Source: Cytobacillus purgationiresistens
GTDB taxonomy: Bacteria; Bacillota; Bacilli; Bacillales; Cytobacillaceae
Direction of reading: 5' to 3'
DNA length: 64,000 bases
Assembly (NCBI RefSeq): GCF_030813235.1
Contig: NZ_JAUSUB010000019.1
Coordinates: 39,490 to 103,489 of the forward strand
Position 1 is the stretch's first letter. The number at the start of each line of letters is the position of its first letter. Shown in pieces: positions 1-8,553 of the stretch. The notes beneath the pieces were generated by a model. The model was not told where the DNA came from and did not search any database. It saw nothing but the letters and a program-made list of their open reading frames with translations. A program made the position numbers and the translations under genes.

Positions 1-609
1 CGTTGCCATTTGATCACCAGCAGCCGCGCGAGATTCAAGTTGTGGAAGCTGATTTGCTTTTAACTCATCTGATTTTAATTGTCCAGCTACCGCATACTTC
101 TCTAATGATAAATAATATTGATAGTTTTCTTCATACATTTGATCAAGCGTGGTTGTGGATTCGACCATTTCACTTTGGTACTTGGAGATCTCGACATAGA
201 TTTTATCGATTTCCTGGCCCATTGTTTGATACTTTCCAAACAATTTTTCTACGAGCTTTTCTCCTCTTTTAAACAATTTGCCTAAAAATCCGCCTTTATC
301 CTGTTCGAAATCCTTTGCATCGAACTTATCCATAATCTTTCCAAGCTGCTTTAGTAACTCGCCTGAATCCTCTACCTTCGTTGTTCTCATATTGTTTAAG
401 ATTTGATCAGAGAATCCAGAGATTTGCTGTGCTGGCTCTTTACCAAATTCTAATATTTGAATTTGATCTCTTTCATCAATTGAGCTGGCTAAAGACTGCA
501 CTTCCGTATTTTGTCGGAGCGCCAGTTTAATTTCACTCGCACTTGCTTCTGTCAATTTTTCTTCAGGATTTGTTTTTATTAAATCTAGATTGGGTTGAAC
601 TGTATTCAT
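1..609 (-). CDS. yceH: TelA/YceH toxic-anion-resistance protein, 5' part only
   Basis: The reading frame starts at ATG 609-607 behind an AAAGGAG ribosome site and stays open for about 203 codons to the window edge, so the C-terminal half is missing. The protein begins MNTVQPNLDLIKTNPEEKL and is acidic and helical, with the central segment (GGFLGKLFKRGEKLVEKLFG) and YQYYLSLEKY-type helices I associate with the TelA family (B. subtilis YceH). TelA proteins accompany TerC/TerD proteins in tellurite and envelope-stress loci. Their biochemical role is unclear. It lies 13 nt downstream of yceG and is probably co-transcribed with it. Family assignment is by recognition, without a search. Confidence 0.85.
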   Translation of the reverse strand, partial: MNTVQPNLDLIKTNPEEKLTEASASEIKLALRQNTEVQSLASSIDERDQIQILEFGKEPAQQISGFSDQILNNMRTTKVEDSGELLKQLGKIMDKFDAKDFEQDKGGFLGKLFKRGEKLVEKLFGKYQTMGQEIDKIYVEISKYQSEMVESTTTLDQMYEENYQYYLSLEKYAVAGQLKSDELKANQLPQLESRAAAGDQMAT

Positions 610-622
610 TTATCTATCTCCT

Positions 623-2254
623 TTAGAATTTTTTAAATATCTTGGTAATTGCACTTTTCAAAATCGATGGTTCTTTAAATTCTTGTTCAAATACGACATC
701 CTCTAACCAATGGGTATCGTATAATCTCTCGTCAATGAAGTTCTCTACATCATTATGTCCCGCAGGGTTATAAATGACGATGTCTACACCAAACTGATTC
801 AGTAATAGCAATAATACAGCATCTGTTCTCCCCATCATCCCATCCATTTCATTATTATAAAGGATGAATGTTGGTACATCCTGAGAATAATCAAATTTTT
901 GAAAGAGTTGAATCATCCTTGGAGGAATTTGCATGCTTTGTGCAAATAAATAAATTTTCACATCTTCCTCTGATTCTTGAGAAAGCGGCTTTAATAAAGG
1001 CCGGGCACACATATTTCGGATAGCCATGGCGATTCCATTCTGCAACCCATTCGGTAAATGCTTAAATTTCCAATAATGAGAAGCAATGATTTTTTGCGGA
1101 TCAGGCAATCCACCCTGATCTAGCGAATTGCGATAGTGATAACGAAAGTCATTATTCATGCTATTTGAGAATGGTAGTCTTTTTGCCATCAAACAGTTTT
1201 CGTATTCGATGATGGCATGTAAACGATCCCAATATTCCTTGCGGTTCTTACTCACACCTTGAATCTTAGAAAATATGGTAGGAATTTTCACCTGCCCATT
1301 TTTCACCTCAAAGTTAGGACGTATCATTGCCTTTTCTTTGAGGAGGAGAAATAGCTCATCATAGGTTGTTTTTAACGTGACTGATGAAGGTGTATAATCC
1401 CTGAGCTGCCAAGGTTTATATAGACCTGATCCTTCATGGTTGAGAATCGTCTCTATTTCCTTAGATGCTCTATAGGCTACAGTTGATTTCCTTCTTCTTT
1501 TTTCAGTTGGGAATGGCTCTGCTTCCTTCTTATTCGGCAAAGAATGTACGAGTGATCCTTCAAGATTTACAGCTGGATCAGCAAAGACATCTTCCCCTGA
1601 AGGAGAAACTGCCAGAATATCACAACCAAGTCTTTGCAGATAGTATAGGAAATAAAAATGGGTTTTCTTTGCATTGCCATACCATATGAATTTCGGTAAT
1701 TCAATTTCTGGATTGCATGATGTTAATTTGTCACCTACATGGTTTTTAGACCATTTAATGGTATCAGTCAATACTCTCCGCAATTCAGGGCTTTTTAAAC
1801 CGCTAGTTTCCTTTTCATCAAAGAGCTTTAACATATCCATCATTGCTTCTCTAATTTTCCTATGAATGGCTGGGTTGGATGATTTCAGCAATAGCTGATC
1901 TCCATCAAGAAAAGCGACAAACCGATTGATAGATAATTTTTGATCTTGATTGATATTCAACACTTTCTGGATCGCCTGAAACTGCTGATTATCCATTGTT
2001 TTATCCAAAGTGTCGTCACTTAACAAAGTCAAGGGCTGCTGTTCGCGATTGACGAAGTCAAATAAAAGGTTGAAGTATTCATCCTCGTCAAAAGGAACAC
2101 CTAAAAACCTTGCGACAATCTGGCCAGTATGTAAGGTCCTATCTCTCATTTCAAACAGCGGTCTCTCTTTAATTGGCTTATCAAGCTGCTCTGGATAGGT
2201 TTCAAAAGTAACCGGTATAATATGATTCTTTATATGGCTGTAAGATGCATTCAT
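623..2254 (-). CDS. yceG: YceG-family component of Ter biosynthetic module
   Basis: This 543-residue protein matches in length and style the YceG family (Pfam YceG_bac, described as a putative component of a biosynthetic module), which in B. subtilis precedes yceH. No membrane segment or classical catalytic motif is obvious. Two similar halves are suggested by recurring patterns such as PKFIWYGNAKKTHFYFLYYL near residue 190 and PTFILYNNEMDGMMGRTDAV near residue 465, each followed by a line about nitrogen- or phosphate-style acidic turns. The ATG follows AAGGGAAGGG at about 9 nt. It is followed at once by telA and preceded by a 300-nt region with an inverted repeat, so yceG-yceH looks like its own transcription unit. 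The reaction is unknown. Confidence 0.85.
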   Translation of the reverse strand: MNASYSHIKNHIIPVTFETYPEQLDKPIKERPLFEMRDRTLHTGQIVARFLGVPFDEDEYFNLLFDFVNREQQPLTLLSDDTLDKTMDNQQFQAIQKVLNINQDQKLSINRFVAFLDGDQLLLKSSNPAIHRKIREAMMDMLKLFDEKETSGLKSPELRRVLTDTIKWSKNHVGDKLTSCNPEIELPKFIWYGNAKKTHFYFLYYLQRLGCDILAVSPSGEDVFADPAVNLEGSLVHSLPNKKEAEPFPTEKRRRKSTVAYRASKEIETILNHEGSGLYKPWQLRDYTPSSVTLKTTYDELFLLLKEKAMIRPNFEVKNGQVKIPTIFSKIQGVSKNRKEYWDRLHAIIEYENCLMAKRLPFSNSMNNDFRYHYRNSLDQGGLPDPQKIIASHYWKFKHLPNGLQNGIAMAIRNMCARPLLKPLSQESEEDVKIYLFAQSMQIPPRMIQLFQKFDYSQDVPTFILYNNEMDGMMGRTDAVLLLLLNQFGVDIVIYNPAGHNDVENFIDERLYDTHWLEDVVFEQEFKEPSILKSAITKIFKKF

Positions 2255-2316
2255 TTTTTTAATCCCTTCCCTTTTAAAGCGAAAGATTGTTCCTTAATAA
2301 TAAGTCTCACCGGTCA

Positions 2317-2355
2317 TTATATACACTTGGAGAATTCATTCGCGCGTGTATATAA
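2317..2355. promoter_or_regulatory. Perfect 10-bp inverted repeat upstream of yceG
   Basis: TTATATACAC (2317-2326) and GTGTATATAA (2346-2355) are exact reverse complements separated by 19 nt, 63 nt upstream of the yceG start. It is too AT-rich and lacks a U-tract for a terminator, so it is more likely an operator or a promoter element with symmetric binding sites. The rest of the 2255-2554 intergenic stretch holds no gene that I can see. Confidence 0.4.
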
Positions 2356-2554
2356 ATCAGTAAATAAAGAAAATCTTATAGTATTAGTTTAGTTACTACT
2401 ATCATATCACACGAATTTACTGTTTTCTTAATGCTTATTAGTTTTCTACGTACTTGCATCGAAAAAGGTTTCACCGTTTTTCACCAATGAGCCCATCCCA
2501 GCATATATTTTCATTATCAATACAGACGCTGGAATACGAAAAGGATGGTTTACT

Positions 2555-2797
2555 ATGAGGTTATTATATAAGAAATCAAGACTACCGAACATTGATGATG
2601 AATTACATGCAATCGAGTCGGTAGTAAGCTCAAACTTTTTTGTGTTGTTTGATTTATTTTTCTGGTCATCATTCCTTACAATATTCCTCTACCCTATACA
2701 TCAGTCACTGTTCCTAGCTGGAATCGTTTTTGTCTGTTTTTACGCGTTTGGTGCATGCCTCTATTGTCTCTTAAGCAAGCTGCTGGCTGATTCATAA
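2555..2797 (+). CDS. Small two-helix membrane protein (hypothetical)
   Basis: An 80-residue ORF on the opposite strand to its neighbours starts at ATG after AAAAGGATGG. It has a charged N-terminus (MRLLYKKSRLPNIDDE) and two strongly hydrophobic stretches, about residues 27-46 and 51-73, with an FxxFFW-type first helix. Its last 37 nt overlap the 3' end of the HAD phosphatase gene antisense. The hydrophobic pattern and ribosome site make it plausible, but I recognise no family. It could be a chance ORF. Confidence 0.45.
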   Translation: MRLLYKKSRLPNIDDELHAIESVVSSNFFVLFDLFFWSSFLTIFLYPIHQSLFLAGIVFVCFYAFGACLYCLLSKLLADS

Positions 2798-3591
2798 ATT
2801 TCCCGGTATGAATGCAACTTCTCTTCAATCGATTGAAGCAATTCCTCTGTCGCCTGCATACCCTTTTCCGCTGTAAATTCATAGATTCTCCCAGACTGGA
2901 TAAGGCTAGCAAGCTCTCCATGAATTGGAACAAATGAATGATCACATTCTTGCAAAAAATCATCATCTAATAATGAATCTCCAGCCCCATAGGAGATGCT
3001 GATATTTTCTCTTTCTTTTATAAAATTTACAGCTTTCCCTTTACTGATTGGGTTTGGCATAAAGTATATTTTTCGTCCCTGCAAGGATATTCGCCAACCT
3101 TCGGAAAAGGCAAATTGCGAAAGCTCATGAACAGTGTTTGCTGGAAGGGGGTCAGCCAAAATATAATAGAAAAATAAACCATCAGCTACCTTTCTGATGC
3201 CATCAATTGAAAATTGGTGGATATCCTTCATTAATGCTTCTATATCTAAGCATTCATCGCTTAACCTTCTTAACACAAGCTGATGCCACTCATTAAGAAT
3301 TTTCCCTTTATAGCAGATGTTTGCACCATTAGACGTGATTGCATAGGTAATGGGCAGCTGAAGATCAATTCTGTTATATTGCTCTGGCGTCCTGGTTGTT
3401 ACAGGGACAAAAAGCACTTCCTTAGCAATATTATGCAGTGTTTCCAGTGAAGATTTCGTTATATATGCCATTTCCTCACCATTTTGGAACTCAACTGGTA
3501 AAATGTCTAGACGACCTTCCTCTTGGAACTCTGCTAAAGCCCGCTTTGAATAAATAAGCGTTCTGTCTAAATCACTGGCAAACAGCATCAT
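2761..3591 (-). CDS. HAD-superfamily phosphatase of Ter biosynthetic module
   Basis: The 276-residue protein has a HAD phosphatase signature: DLDRT at residues 7-11 supplies the nucleophile and acid-base aspartates, and GAGDSLLDDDF near residue 208 is the acidic motif IV. A cap segment with a Cof-like pattern lies between. The start ATG overlaps the stop of the upstream gene (ATGA), which implies translational coupling. In Ter-linked operons a HAD enzyme is predicted to dephosphorylate the product of the partner phosphoribosyltransferases. The substrate is not known. Membership in the superfamily is clear; the role is inferred from context. Confidence 0.85.
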   Translation of the reverse strand: MMLFASDLDRTLIYSKRALAEFQEEGRLDILPVEFQNGEEMAYITKSSLETLHNIAKEVLFVPVTTRTPEQYNRIDLQLPITYAITSNGANICYKGKILNEWHQLVLRRLSDECLDIEALMKDIHQFSIDGIRKVADGLFFYYILADPLPANTVHELSQFAFSEGWRISLQGRKIYFMPNPISKGKAVNFIKERENISISYGAGDSLLDDDFLQECDHSFVPIHGELASLIQSGRIYEFTAEKGMQATEELLQSIEEKLHSYREIYESASSLLKRQ

Positions 3592-4703
3592 GCATCTTGA
3601 CCCACCTTCTTAATTAAACCGCAGCAAGTGTAAGACATGTTTGGATAATACTCAATCTCAACACCGCGTTCTTTGGCAAGCGCCAATATGTGACGCACAT
3701 AAGGGCTATCCTTTTCCTTCATTAGGATTTTCCATGGAACCCTCCTAAGTAAAACTCTCGTTGTTTCACCTACTCCAGGCTTAACAAAATGGGAGGATTC
3801 AATCATAAATTCCTTTTGAATCCTTTTTGCCTCATCCATCCCTTTAAAAGAAACTTCCTGCACGTGATCCATTAGTTTGACAGCGGTTCTTTCTGCATCT
3901 GCTTCGATTTGTGGAAACAAGGCAGAAACGATATCAAGGTATTCGTTTGACACATCCGCATCCATTAATTCTTTATAAAACTTTGCTCCATGAAAATCCA
4001 GTACTCCTATAAGCTGATCATTTAATACCGTCCGACTGACAAGACCGGACACAGTTGAATTTAGGCAAGCACTCGGAATAAGAAAATCCTCTCTCGTACC
4101 AAACATCGTTGTACAATGACCTGGATCAGCCAGAACTGCAAGTGTGTCATCAAGTTTAATGCCATATCTTTCTTCAAATAGGCTGCATGCTTTGGTTAAC
4201 TCAATAGAAATCGCTCCCTTACCTGTCCAACCATCAATAAATTGAATCTCTTTACCTGGGTGGTTTTGCAGAATATAATGGAGAGCATTTTCATCAATTC
4301 CTCTATCTCTAATAATAGAAATACTATAGTGGGGAAGATCAATTTGGTATTTCTGTTTTAGATACCTTTTGATCATAATACCAATTGGTGTACCGGCACG
4401 GGCCAATGAAACGAGAACGGTCTGACTGCCTTTTTTACTTAATATCTGCTCTGCAACAATTCCAGTGCATAACGCAACCTTCAGCTTATATTCTTGAAGT
4501 GTTTCATGAAATAATTGCAAGTAAGGGGCTGGAGGCTGGTATTCTATGGGAAGCGTTTCACTATAATGCTGGCCTGATTGTATCGCCTTTTCCCGTTGCT
4601 CTGTCTTACCTTCAAGCTGGAAGGTACTCAAATCCTTAAGTAGAAAAATAACATCATCTTGAGCATAAGATCCAAAATGGCTTTTTTTCTCCATTTGATG
4701 CAT
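3588..4703 (-). CDS. StiP/PRTase-like protein with C-terminal Pelota-type domain
   Basis: The 371-residue protein carries a phosphoribosyltransferase-like signature FIDGWTGKGAIS near residue 155, which is the binding loop for a ribose-phosphate. Its last ~60 residues (from GVGETTRVLLRRVPWKIL) resemble the L7Ae-like Pelota RNA-binding domain seen in this family. Databases name the N-terminal part StiP and once labelled it a cysteine protease; the PRTase fold is the better reading of the motif. The start overlaps the stop of the preceding PRTase by 1 nt (TAATG) and follows GGGGGAAAA. It belongs to the four-gene enzyme operon. Confidence 0.82.
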   Translation of the reverse strand: MHQMEKKSHFGSYAQDDVIFLLKDLSTFQLEGKTEQREKAIQSGQHYSETLPIEYQPPAPYLQLFHETLQEYKLKVALCTGIVAEQILSKKGSQTVLVSLARAGTPIGIMIKRYLKQKYQIDLPHYSISIIRDRGIDENALHYILQNHPGKEIQFIDGWTGKGAISIELTKACSLFEERYGIKLDDTLAVLADPGHCTTMFGTREDFLIPSACLNSTVSGLVSRTVLNDQLIGVLDFHGAKFYKELMDADVSNEYLDIVSALFPQIEADAERTAVKLMDHVQEVSFKGMDEAKRIQKEFMIESSHFVKPGVGETTRVLLRRVPWKILMKEKDSPYVRHILALAKERGVEIEYYPNMSYTCCGLIKKVGQDA

Positions 4704-6079
4704 TAAGGTTTTCCCCCTTTAAAATAGACTATTTTAACATTGGGTGTTTCTGTTTTTTCTAACTCTGCTAAAAATGGTGCAAGCTTTTCTTTTGTAATTG
4801 CTCTTTCAAAGAAAACAAATATTTCATCATATTCTTTAGGAGGGATATTATATACAAATTGAGCGATTTGCTGATCATCAGGATTAGGAAAGGATAGGCC
4901 GAATTTCGCCCCATAATCCTTCTGATTCAACGTGTAGATCGGGCTTCTCGTTGTACTATGATAGCTTACACCGTCCCCCATCATACTTGCGATTTTCATG
5001 GGGATATACATAAATTCACCCGTGCCCAAACAGAGGGTATTTAAACCTGTCCTAGATTGGTTCAACTCTTCAGCAATTGTTTCTAGCCTTAGATGAATAG
5101 AGGCGTTTTCTGTGGCATGCAGTCCAAATCTGCCCGTCTCTCTCATATAAGGAATTGATTTCTCGACACCATCTAGTGTGACTGAAACTTGTTCCACACC
5201 CTCTAATTCTTGTGGAAATATTTCTTCTAGGTAGATTTCTTCTATGAATGGAGTCACTTGCGATTGATTATAGTCAGTTATTTGTTGATTTCCTGGCTCA
5301 GGGGCACCGTCAACCTCTATGGTACCGCTCAGCAAGCTTACAGCTTTTATCCTAATTCCTAGCTCTTGCTCGAGCAGTGCAAATTGTTTCTTATGATCAT
5401 CCGAACGCCAATCTAATATGGAAACAACCGAATAAGTGGTTCTTGGATATTTTTCTTGAATCGACCGGATGATATTTATTGCCGTTTTACCAGTCGTCAT
5501 TTCATCGTCGACTAAAATAATCTCCCTGCTATTATCCAGCAAAACCTCTGGAATGTAGGAGCGGTGGGAGGTTGCATGTGAATGCTCCTCTTCAAAGTTG
5601 ATGACTGATGTCTGACTTTTTAAAATCTCCCTTGTTGTGTGAAAGAAATCTGCCTGAGTAAACGATTGGTAAAAAGCATGTCCTAACGCTGTTGCAGTTT
5701 CAGCAAATCCAATAATGACAGGATTAATACCTTCACCGATGAATGGAGAATCATCTATCACTTTATGCTCTCCTGATAAATAGCTAAGCCATTCTTCTTT
5801 TTTACCAATCTCTTTGTCATACACAGCTTCCATATATCGATTCGCAAGTAAGAGGCCTGTGGCCAGCCCTGTTGCAGGGTTAATCGGGATGTGCTTGCCT
5901 AATAGTTTACTAACGAATAAGAAGGATCTTTTTTTATTCATTCTTGCAGCCATCTCAAATAGTTCTTCTAATTTCAGCCCATATGGATTGTCAGTTATTT
6001 GTATATGAACCTTCAACTGACTGAGAATGTCCAGTGTGGATTTCTGATTGCAGCAAGTCAATGTACGTGAATTCTTCAT
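4703..6079 (-). CDS. Phosphoribosyltransferase with TRSP domain
   Basis: The protein has a clear type I PRTase loop, IILVDDEMTTGKTA, near residue 190, with acidic pair and glycine-threonine turn as in PRPP-binding enzymes. The C-terminal third (from about residue 320, RFGLHATENASIHLRLETIA) fits the TRSP domain of the PRTase_2 family. I place the start at ATG 6079 behind GGGGTG; an ATG at 6091 is also in frame. Either way its 5' end overlaps the lyase gene by about 90 nt in another frame, which is unusual. It presumably joins a PRPP-derived ribose to a base or acceptor in the Ter-linked pathway. Confidence 0.85.
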   Translation of the reverse strand: MKNSRTLTCCNQKSTLDILSQLKVHIQITDNPYGLKLEELFEMAARMNKKRSFLFVSKLLGKHIPINPATGLATGLLLANRYMEAVYDKEIGKKEEWLSYLSGEHKVIDDSPFIGEGINPVIIGFAETATALGHAFYQSFTQADFFHTTREILKSQTSVINFEEEHSHATSHRSYIPEVLLDNSREIILVDDEMTTGKTAINIIRSIQEKYPRTTYSVVSILDWRSDDHKKQFALLEQELGIRIKAVSLLSGTIEVDGAPEPGNQQITDYNQSQVTPFIEEIYLEEIFPQELEGVEQVSVTLDGVEKSIPYMRETGRFGLHATENASIHLRLETIAEELNQSRTGLNTLCLGTGEFMYIPMKIASMMGDGVSYHSTTRSPIYTLNQKDYGAKFGLSFPNPDDQQIAQFVYNIPPKEYDEIFVFFERAITKEKLAPFLAELEKTETPNVKIVYFKGGKP

Positions 6080-7217
6080 GAAGCACCCCATAGATTCTTG
6101 ATTTTAAAAGGATTCTTTGTGCCCAATAATAATGCGGCTTAATCTCATTCATTTTATTTGAAAAGGCACTCTTTAATACACCCTTTTCCCCAGCAGCTTG
6201 ATCTATAATGCTTTTGGCATCAAGATACTCTTCATAGTTGATTGTATTCAATGCCTGGACAGGCTTAATATGGGTTGGATGAATAATTGTTTTCCCTGTT
6301 ATTCCATTCGTGATATCCATCAAAATTTCCTTGATAAAGCCATCCATCTGACTATTAATTAATTCTGATCTAAAATTTACTCCTTCTTCACCATACCGTT
6401 CTCTGAAAGGCGTTCTCCGAAGCTGTGGTTTAAGCATTCTCTCTTTCGATGCAAAATGCTCCCACACTGGTCCTGAAACAACATACGCCTTATCGGACCT
6501 TAAAAAGATATTCAAAATATCGGCTATACAGTCATTAATAACTGCAATATCATATACGGTTGTATCCGTGTTTCTTCTAATTCCATATAGTCCGCAAAAA
6601 TCAGTGGCTCCCATTCTTACATTAAGAACTAAATCATAATAATCATCGAGAATAGACTTAATTAATATCAGTTCATTCATTCTTGTCTCTTTAAAAATAA
6701 TATTCTTTGTTTCTAAAATGGGCATTACGTATAGGGAATGGCCTTGTTTGTTTAATTGCGAGACTTGTTCTAAGATCCTTTTTCCGAAATCAGGTGAAAA
6801 CTTCGGAATAACTATGCCAGTCAATAATCCCCATTCCTCTTGAAGACAATCTCTCAGCCGTAACAGTTGCTCATTGTTTCTTATTCTAATAAATATCAGC
6901 GGCAAATCATCCAAAGAAACATAGCCTTTTGAAATATCACAATAAAGCTTTTGAAGTTCATTTTGGAGAAGCTGCTCTGCTCTTTCTACCTCATTGTCCC
7001 CGATAGAGTCTTCAAGGCAAATGACGATTGATGTTAATCCTGCATGTTTTTTTGTTACTAAATCCTGATGAATATTCGGTCTTGTTGCAGGCATGTATAA
7101 GGTAGCGCCTAGGGCATAAGATAATACTTCTTTGCTTGTATGTTTGTTGAACGATTCTGGCTCCTTATAGAAGAGCTTTCTCTTTTCTTCATTTGAAAGA
7201 TCAACAAATAACCTCAT
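5991..7217 (-). CDS. HpcH/HpaI-citrate-lyase-like TIM-barrel C-C bond lyase
   Basis: The 408-residue protein resembles the C-C_Bond_Lyase family of the citrate-lyase-beta/HpaI fold. Visible marks are the early LYMPATRPNI strand, ICLEDSIGDNEVERAE (acidic metal-binding region near residue 67), VIPKFSPDFG, MPILETKNIIF and VRMGATDFCGLYGIRR, and a late GKTIIHPTHIKPVQ motif near residue 335. It is the first gene of the minus-strand enzyme operon, behind a strong GAAAGGAGAAGG site. It should make or break a carbon-carbon bond in the precursor that the PRTases use. The substrate is unknown. Confidence 0.85.
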   Translation of the reverse strand: MRLFVDLSNEEKRKLFYKEPESFNKHTSKEVLSYALGATLYMPATRPNIHQDLVTKKHAGLTSIVICLEDSIGDNEVERAEQLLQNELQKLYCDISKGYVSLDDLPLIFIRIRNNEQLLRLRDCLQEEWGLLTGIVIPKFSPDFGKRILEQVSQLNKQGHSLYVMPILETKNIIFKETRMNELILIKSILDDYYDLVLNVRMGATDFCGLYGIRRNTDTTVYDIAVINDCIADILNIFLRSDKAYVVSGPVWEHFASKERMLKPQLRRTPFRERYGEEGVNFRSELINSQMDGFIKEILMDITNGITGKTIIHPTHIKPVQALNTINYEEYLDAKSIIDQAAGEKGVLKSAFSNKMNEIKPHYYWAQRILLKSRIYGVLHEEFTYIDLLQSEIHTGHSQSVEGSYTNN

Positions 7218-7378
7218 ATACCTTCTCCTTTCTCAAATAAATCAGTTTTAACGTGATCTATTTGCTATATGAAATGTCCTATATTATTGGAAAATCACTG
7301 GATATACTGATCTCTTATCCAACTGCAGACCCATTAATATGAACGTAATTTTACTATTTTATTTAAAATGAATAAAAG

Positions 7379-7413
7379 AAAAGGGAGATGACACAATCGT
7401 CAGTCCCTTTTTC
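7379..7413. terminator. Bidirectional terminator between terC and lyase operon
   Basis: AAGGGA (from 7381) pairs with TCCCTT (7404-7409) around an inner ATGAC/GTCA(G) stem, with T-rich tracts on both strands. It lies 36 nt past the terC stop, which separates terC transcription from the lyase operon. Confidence 0.7.
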
Positions 7414-7448
7414 CACACTTGATGTCTACTCTATTATTCTCTTTTCAT

Positions 7449-8216
7449 TCAACCTGTAGCTTCTTTTTTCTTATTCCTTGCATGCACAATAAACGTGATT
7501 GCAAATACAATGATAAGAACGAAGAAGAAATAGATGTGATCAATATGAATACCTGCTGCGCTTAGTAACATCTTTAACGCGATCAATAGAATCAGGATAT
7601 ATGAGCTTGTTTCCAATTCTGGAACACGATCGATCAGCCTTAGGAACACCCCTGCCACTCCACGCATCATGATAATACCTAACATACCACCGACTAGAAG
7701 AACCCAGATTTCTTGACTGACACCAAGTGCCGCTAAAATGCTGTCGATAGAAAATGCAATATCCATTAATTCAACAGCGATAACCGTTCCCCAAAATGTA
7801 CCAAATAAACGAATCAGCAGACCTCGTTGATTAATACCTTTTAGTTCTTCTTCGTCACCGGCTTCTTCAGCTCTTTTCTTATCTATGAAATACTTGATGG
7901 CCAGCCATGCTAGATAGCCTGCTCCAAGCACTTTTATCCACCAAAATTCTATTAAATAAACACCGACTCCTATGGCTAAGAAACGGAAGAAATATGCACC
8001 TAACAATCCATAAAACAAAGCTTTCTTTCGCTGCTGGGGCGGAAGATGTTTAACCATTACTGCCAATACTAGTGCATTGTCAGCTGATAATAGCCCTTCT
8101 AAAATAACCAGAGTACCAATTAGTGCCCAGCTTTCTGGTCTAGATAGAGCCTCTACCCACATTTCCCAATTAAAAAATTGGGCGTAGGTATGCAAAATTC
8201 CATCGATAATCGCCAT
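7449..8216 (-). CDS. yceF: TerC-family manganese exporter/metallation protein
   Basis: The 255-residue integral membrane protein has about seven hydrophobic segments. It also has the TerC signatures LEGLLSADNALVLAVMV (residues ~40-56) and AVELMDIAFSIDSILAALG (~148-166), whose acidic residues line the metal site. Length and opening match B. subtilis YceF (MeeF), one of two TerC proteins that move Mn2+ out to metallate secreted enzymes. The ATG follows CAGGAGGATC. I looked for the yybP-ykoY manganese riboswitch found before some terC genes and did not see it in the 337-nt upstream region. Confidence 0.9.
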   Translation of the reverse strand: MAIIDGILHTYAQFFNWEMWVEALSRPESWALIGTLVILEGLLSADNALVLAVMVKHLPPQQRKKALFYGLLGAYFFRFLAIGVGVYLIEFWWIKVLGAGYLAWLAIKYFIDKKRAEEAGDEEELKGINQRGLLIRLFGTFWGTVIAVELMDIAFSIDSILAALGVSQEIWVLLVGGMLGIIMMRGVAGVFLRLIDRVPELETSSYILILLIALKMLLSAAGIHIDHIYFFFVLIIVFAITFIVHARNKKKEATG

Positions 8217-8553
8217 TCGTGTAAGATCCTCCTGAAATAAATGAATTTTATTTTGTTAGAGATAATTATATCAAACCTCTATATCAATATATCAAGTTTC
8301 TCTTTTATTTCATATCTAATATTTTCATAATCAGATAAAATCTCCAATTAAGATAAAACACCCATTAACACATTCTAACATGCATTAATGGATAAGGTAG
8401 AATACGAAAAATATGGATGTTTTGGCTTAATATGTACTGCATGCCATAAATATCACTAGGATCAGCCTTGTTATATTGCTAGAGTTTCTCTTAATAAGTT
8501 ATACGGTGGACATTTAAATAAGTTTCATGATTATTGATATTTATTTTTGCTAT
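8217..8553. other. AT-rich intergenic region with no recognised gene
   Basis: These 337 nt between terC and ypjP are AT-rich. They hold the terC ribosome site at the left end. I see no convincing ORF, no riboswitch and no strong terminator. Confidence 0.6.

Noticed and set aside
8217..8553. yybP-ykoY manganese riboswitch before terC
   Set aside because: I searched for the conserved loops and found no match.
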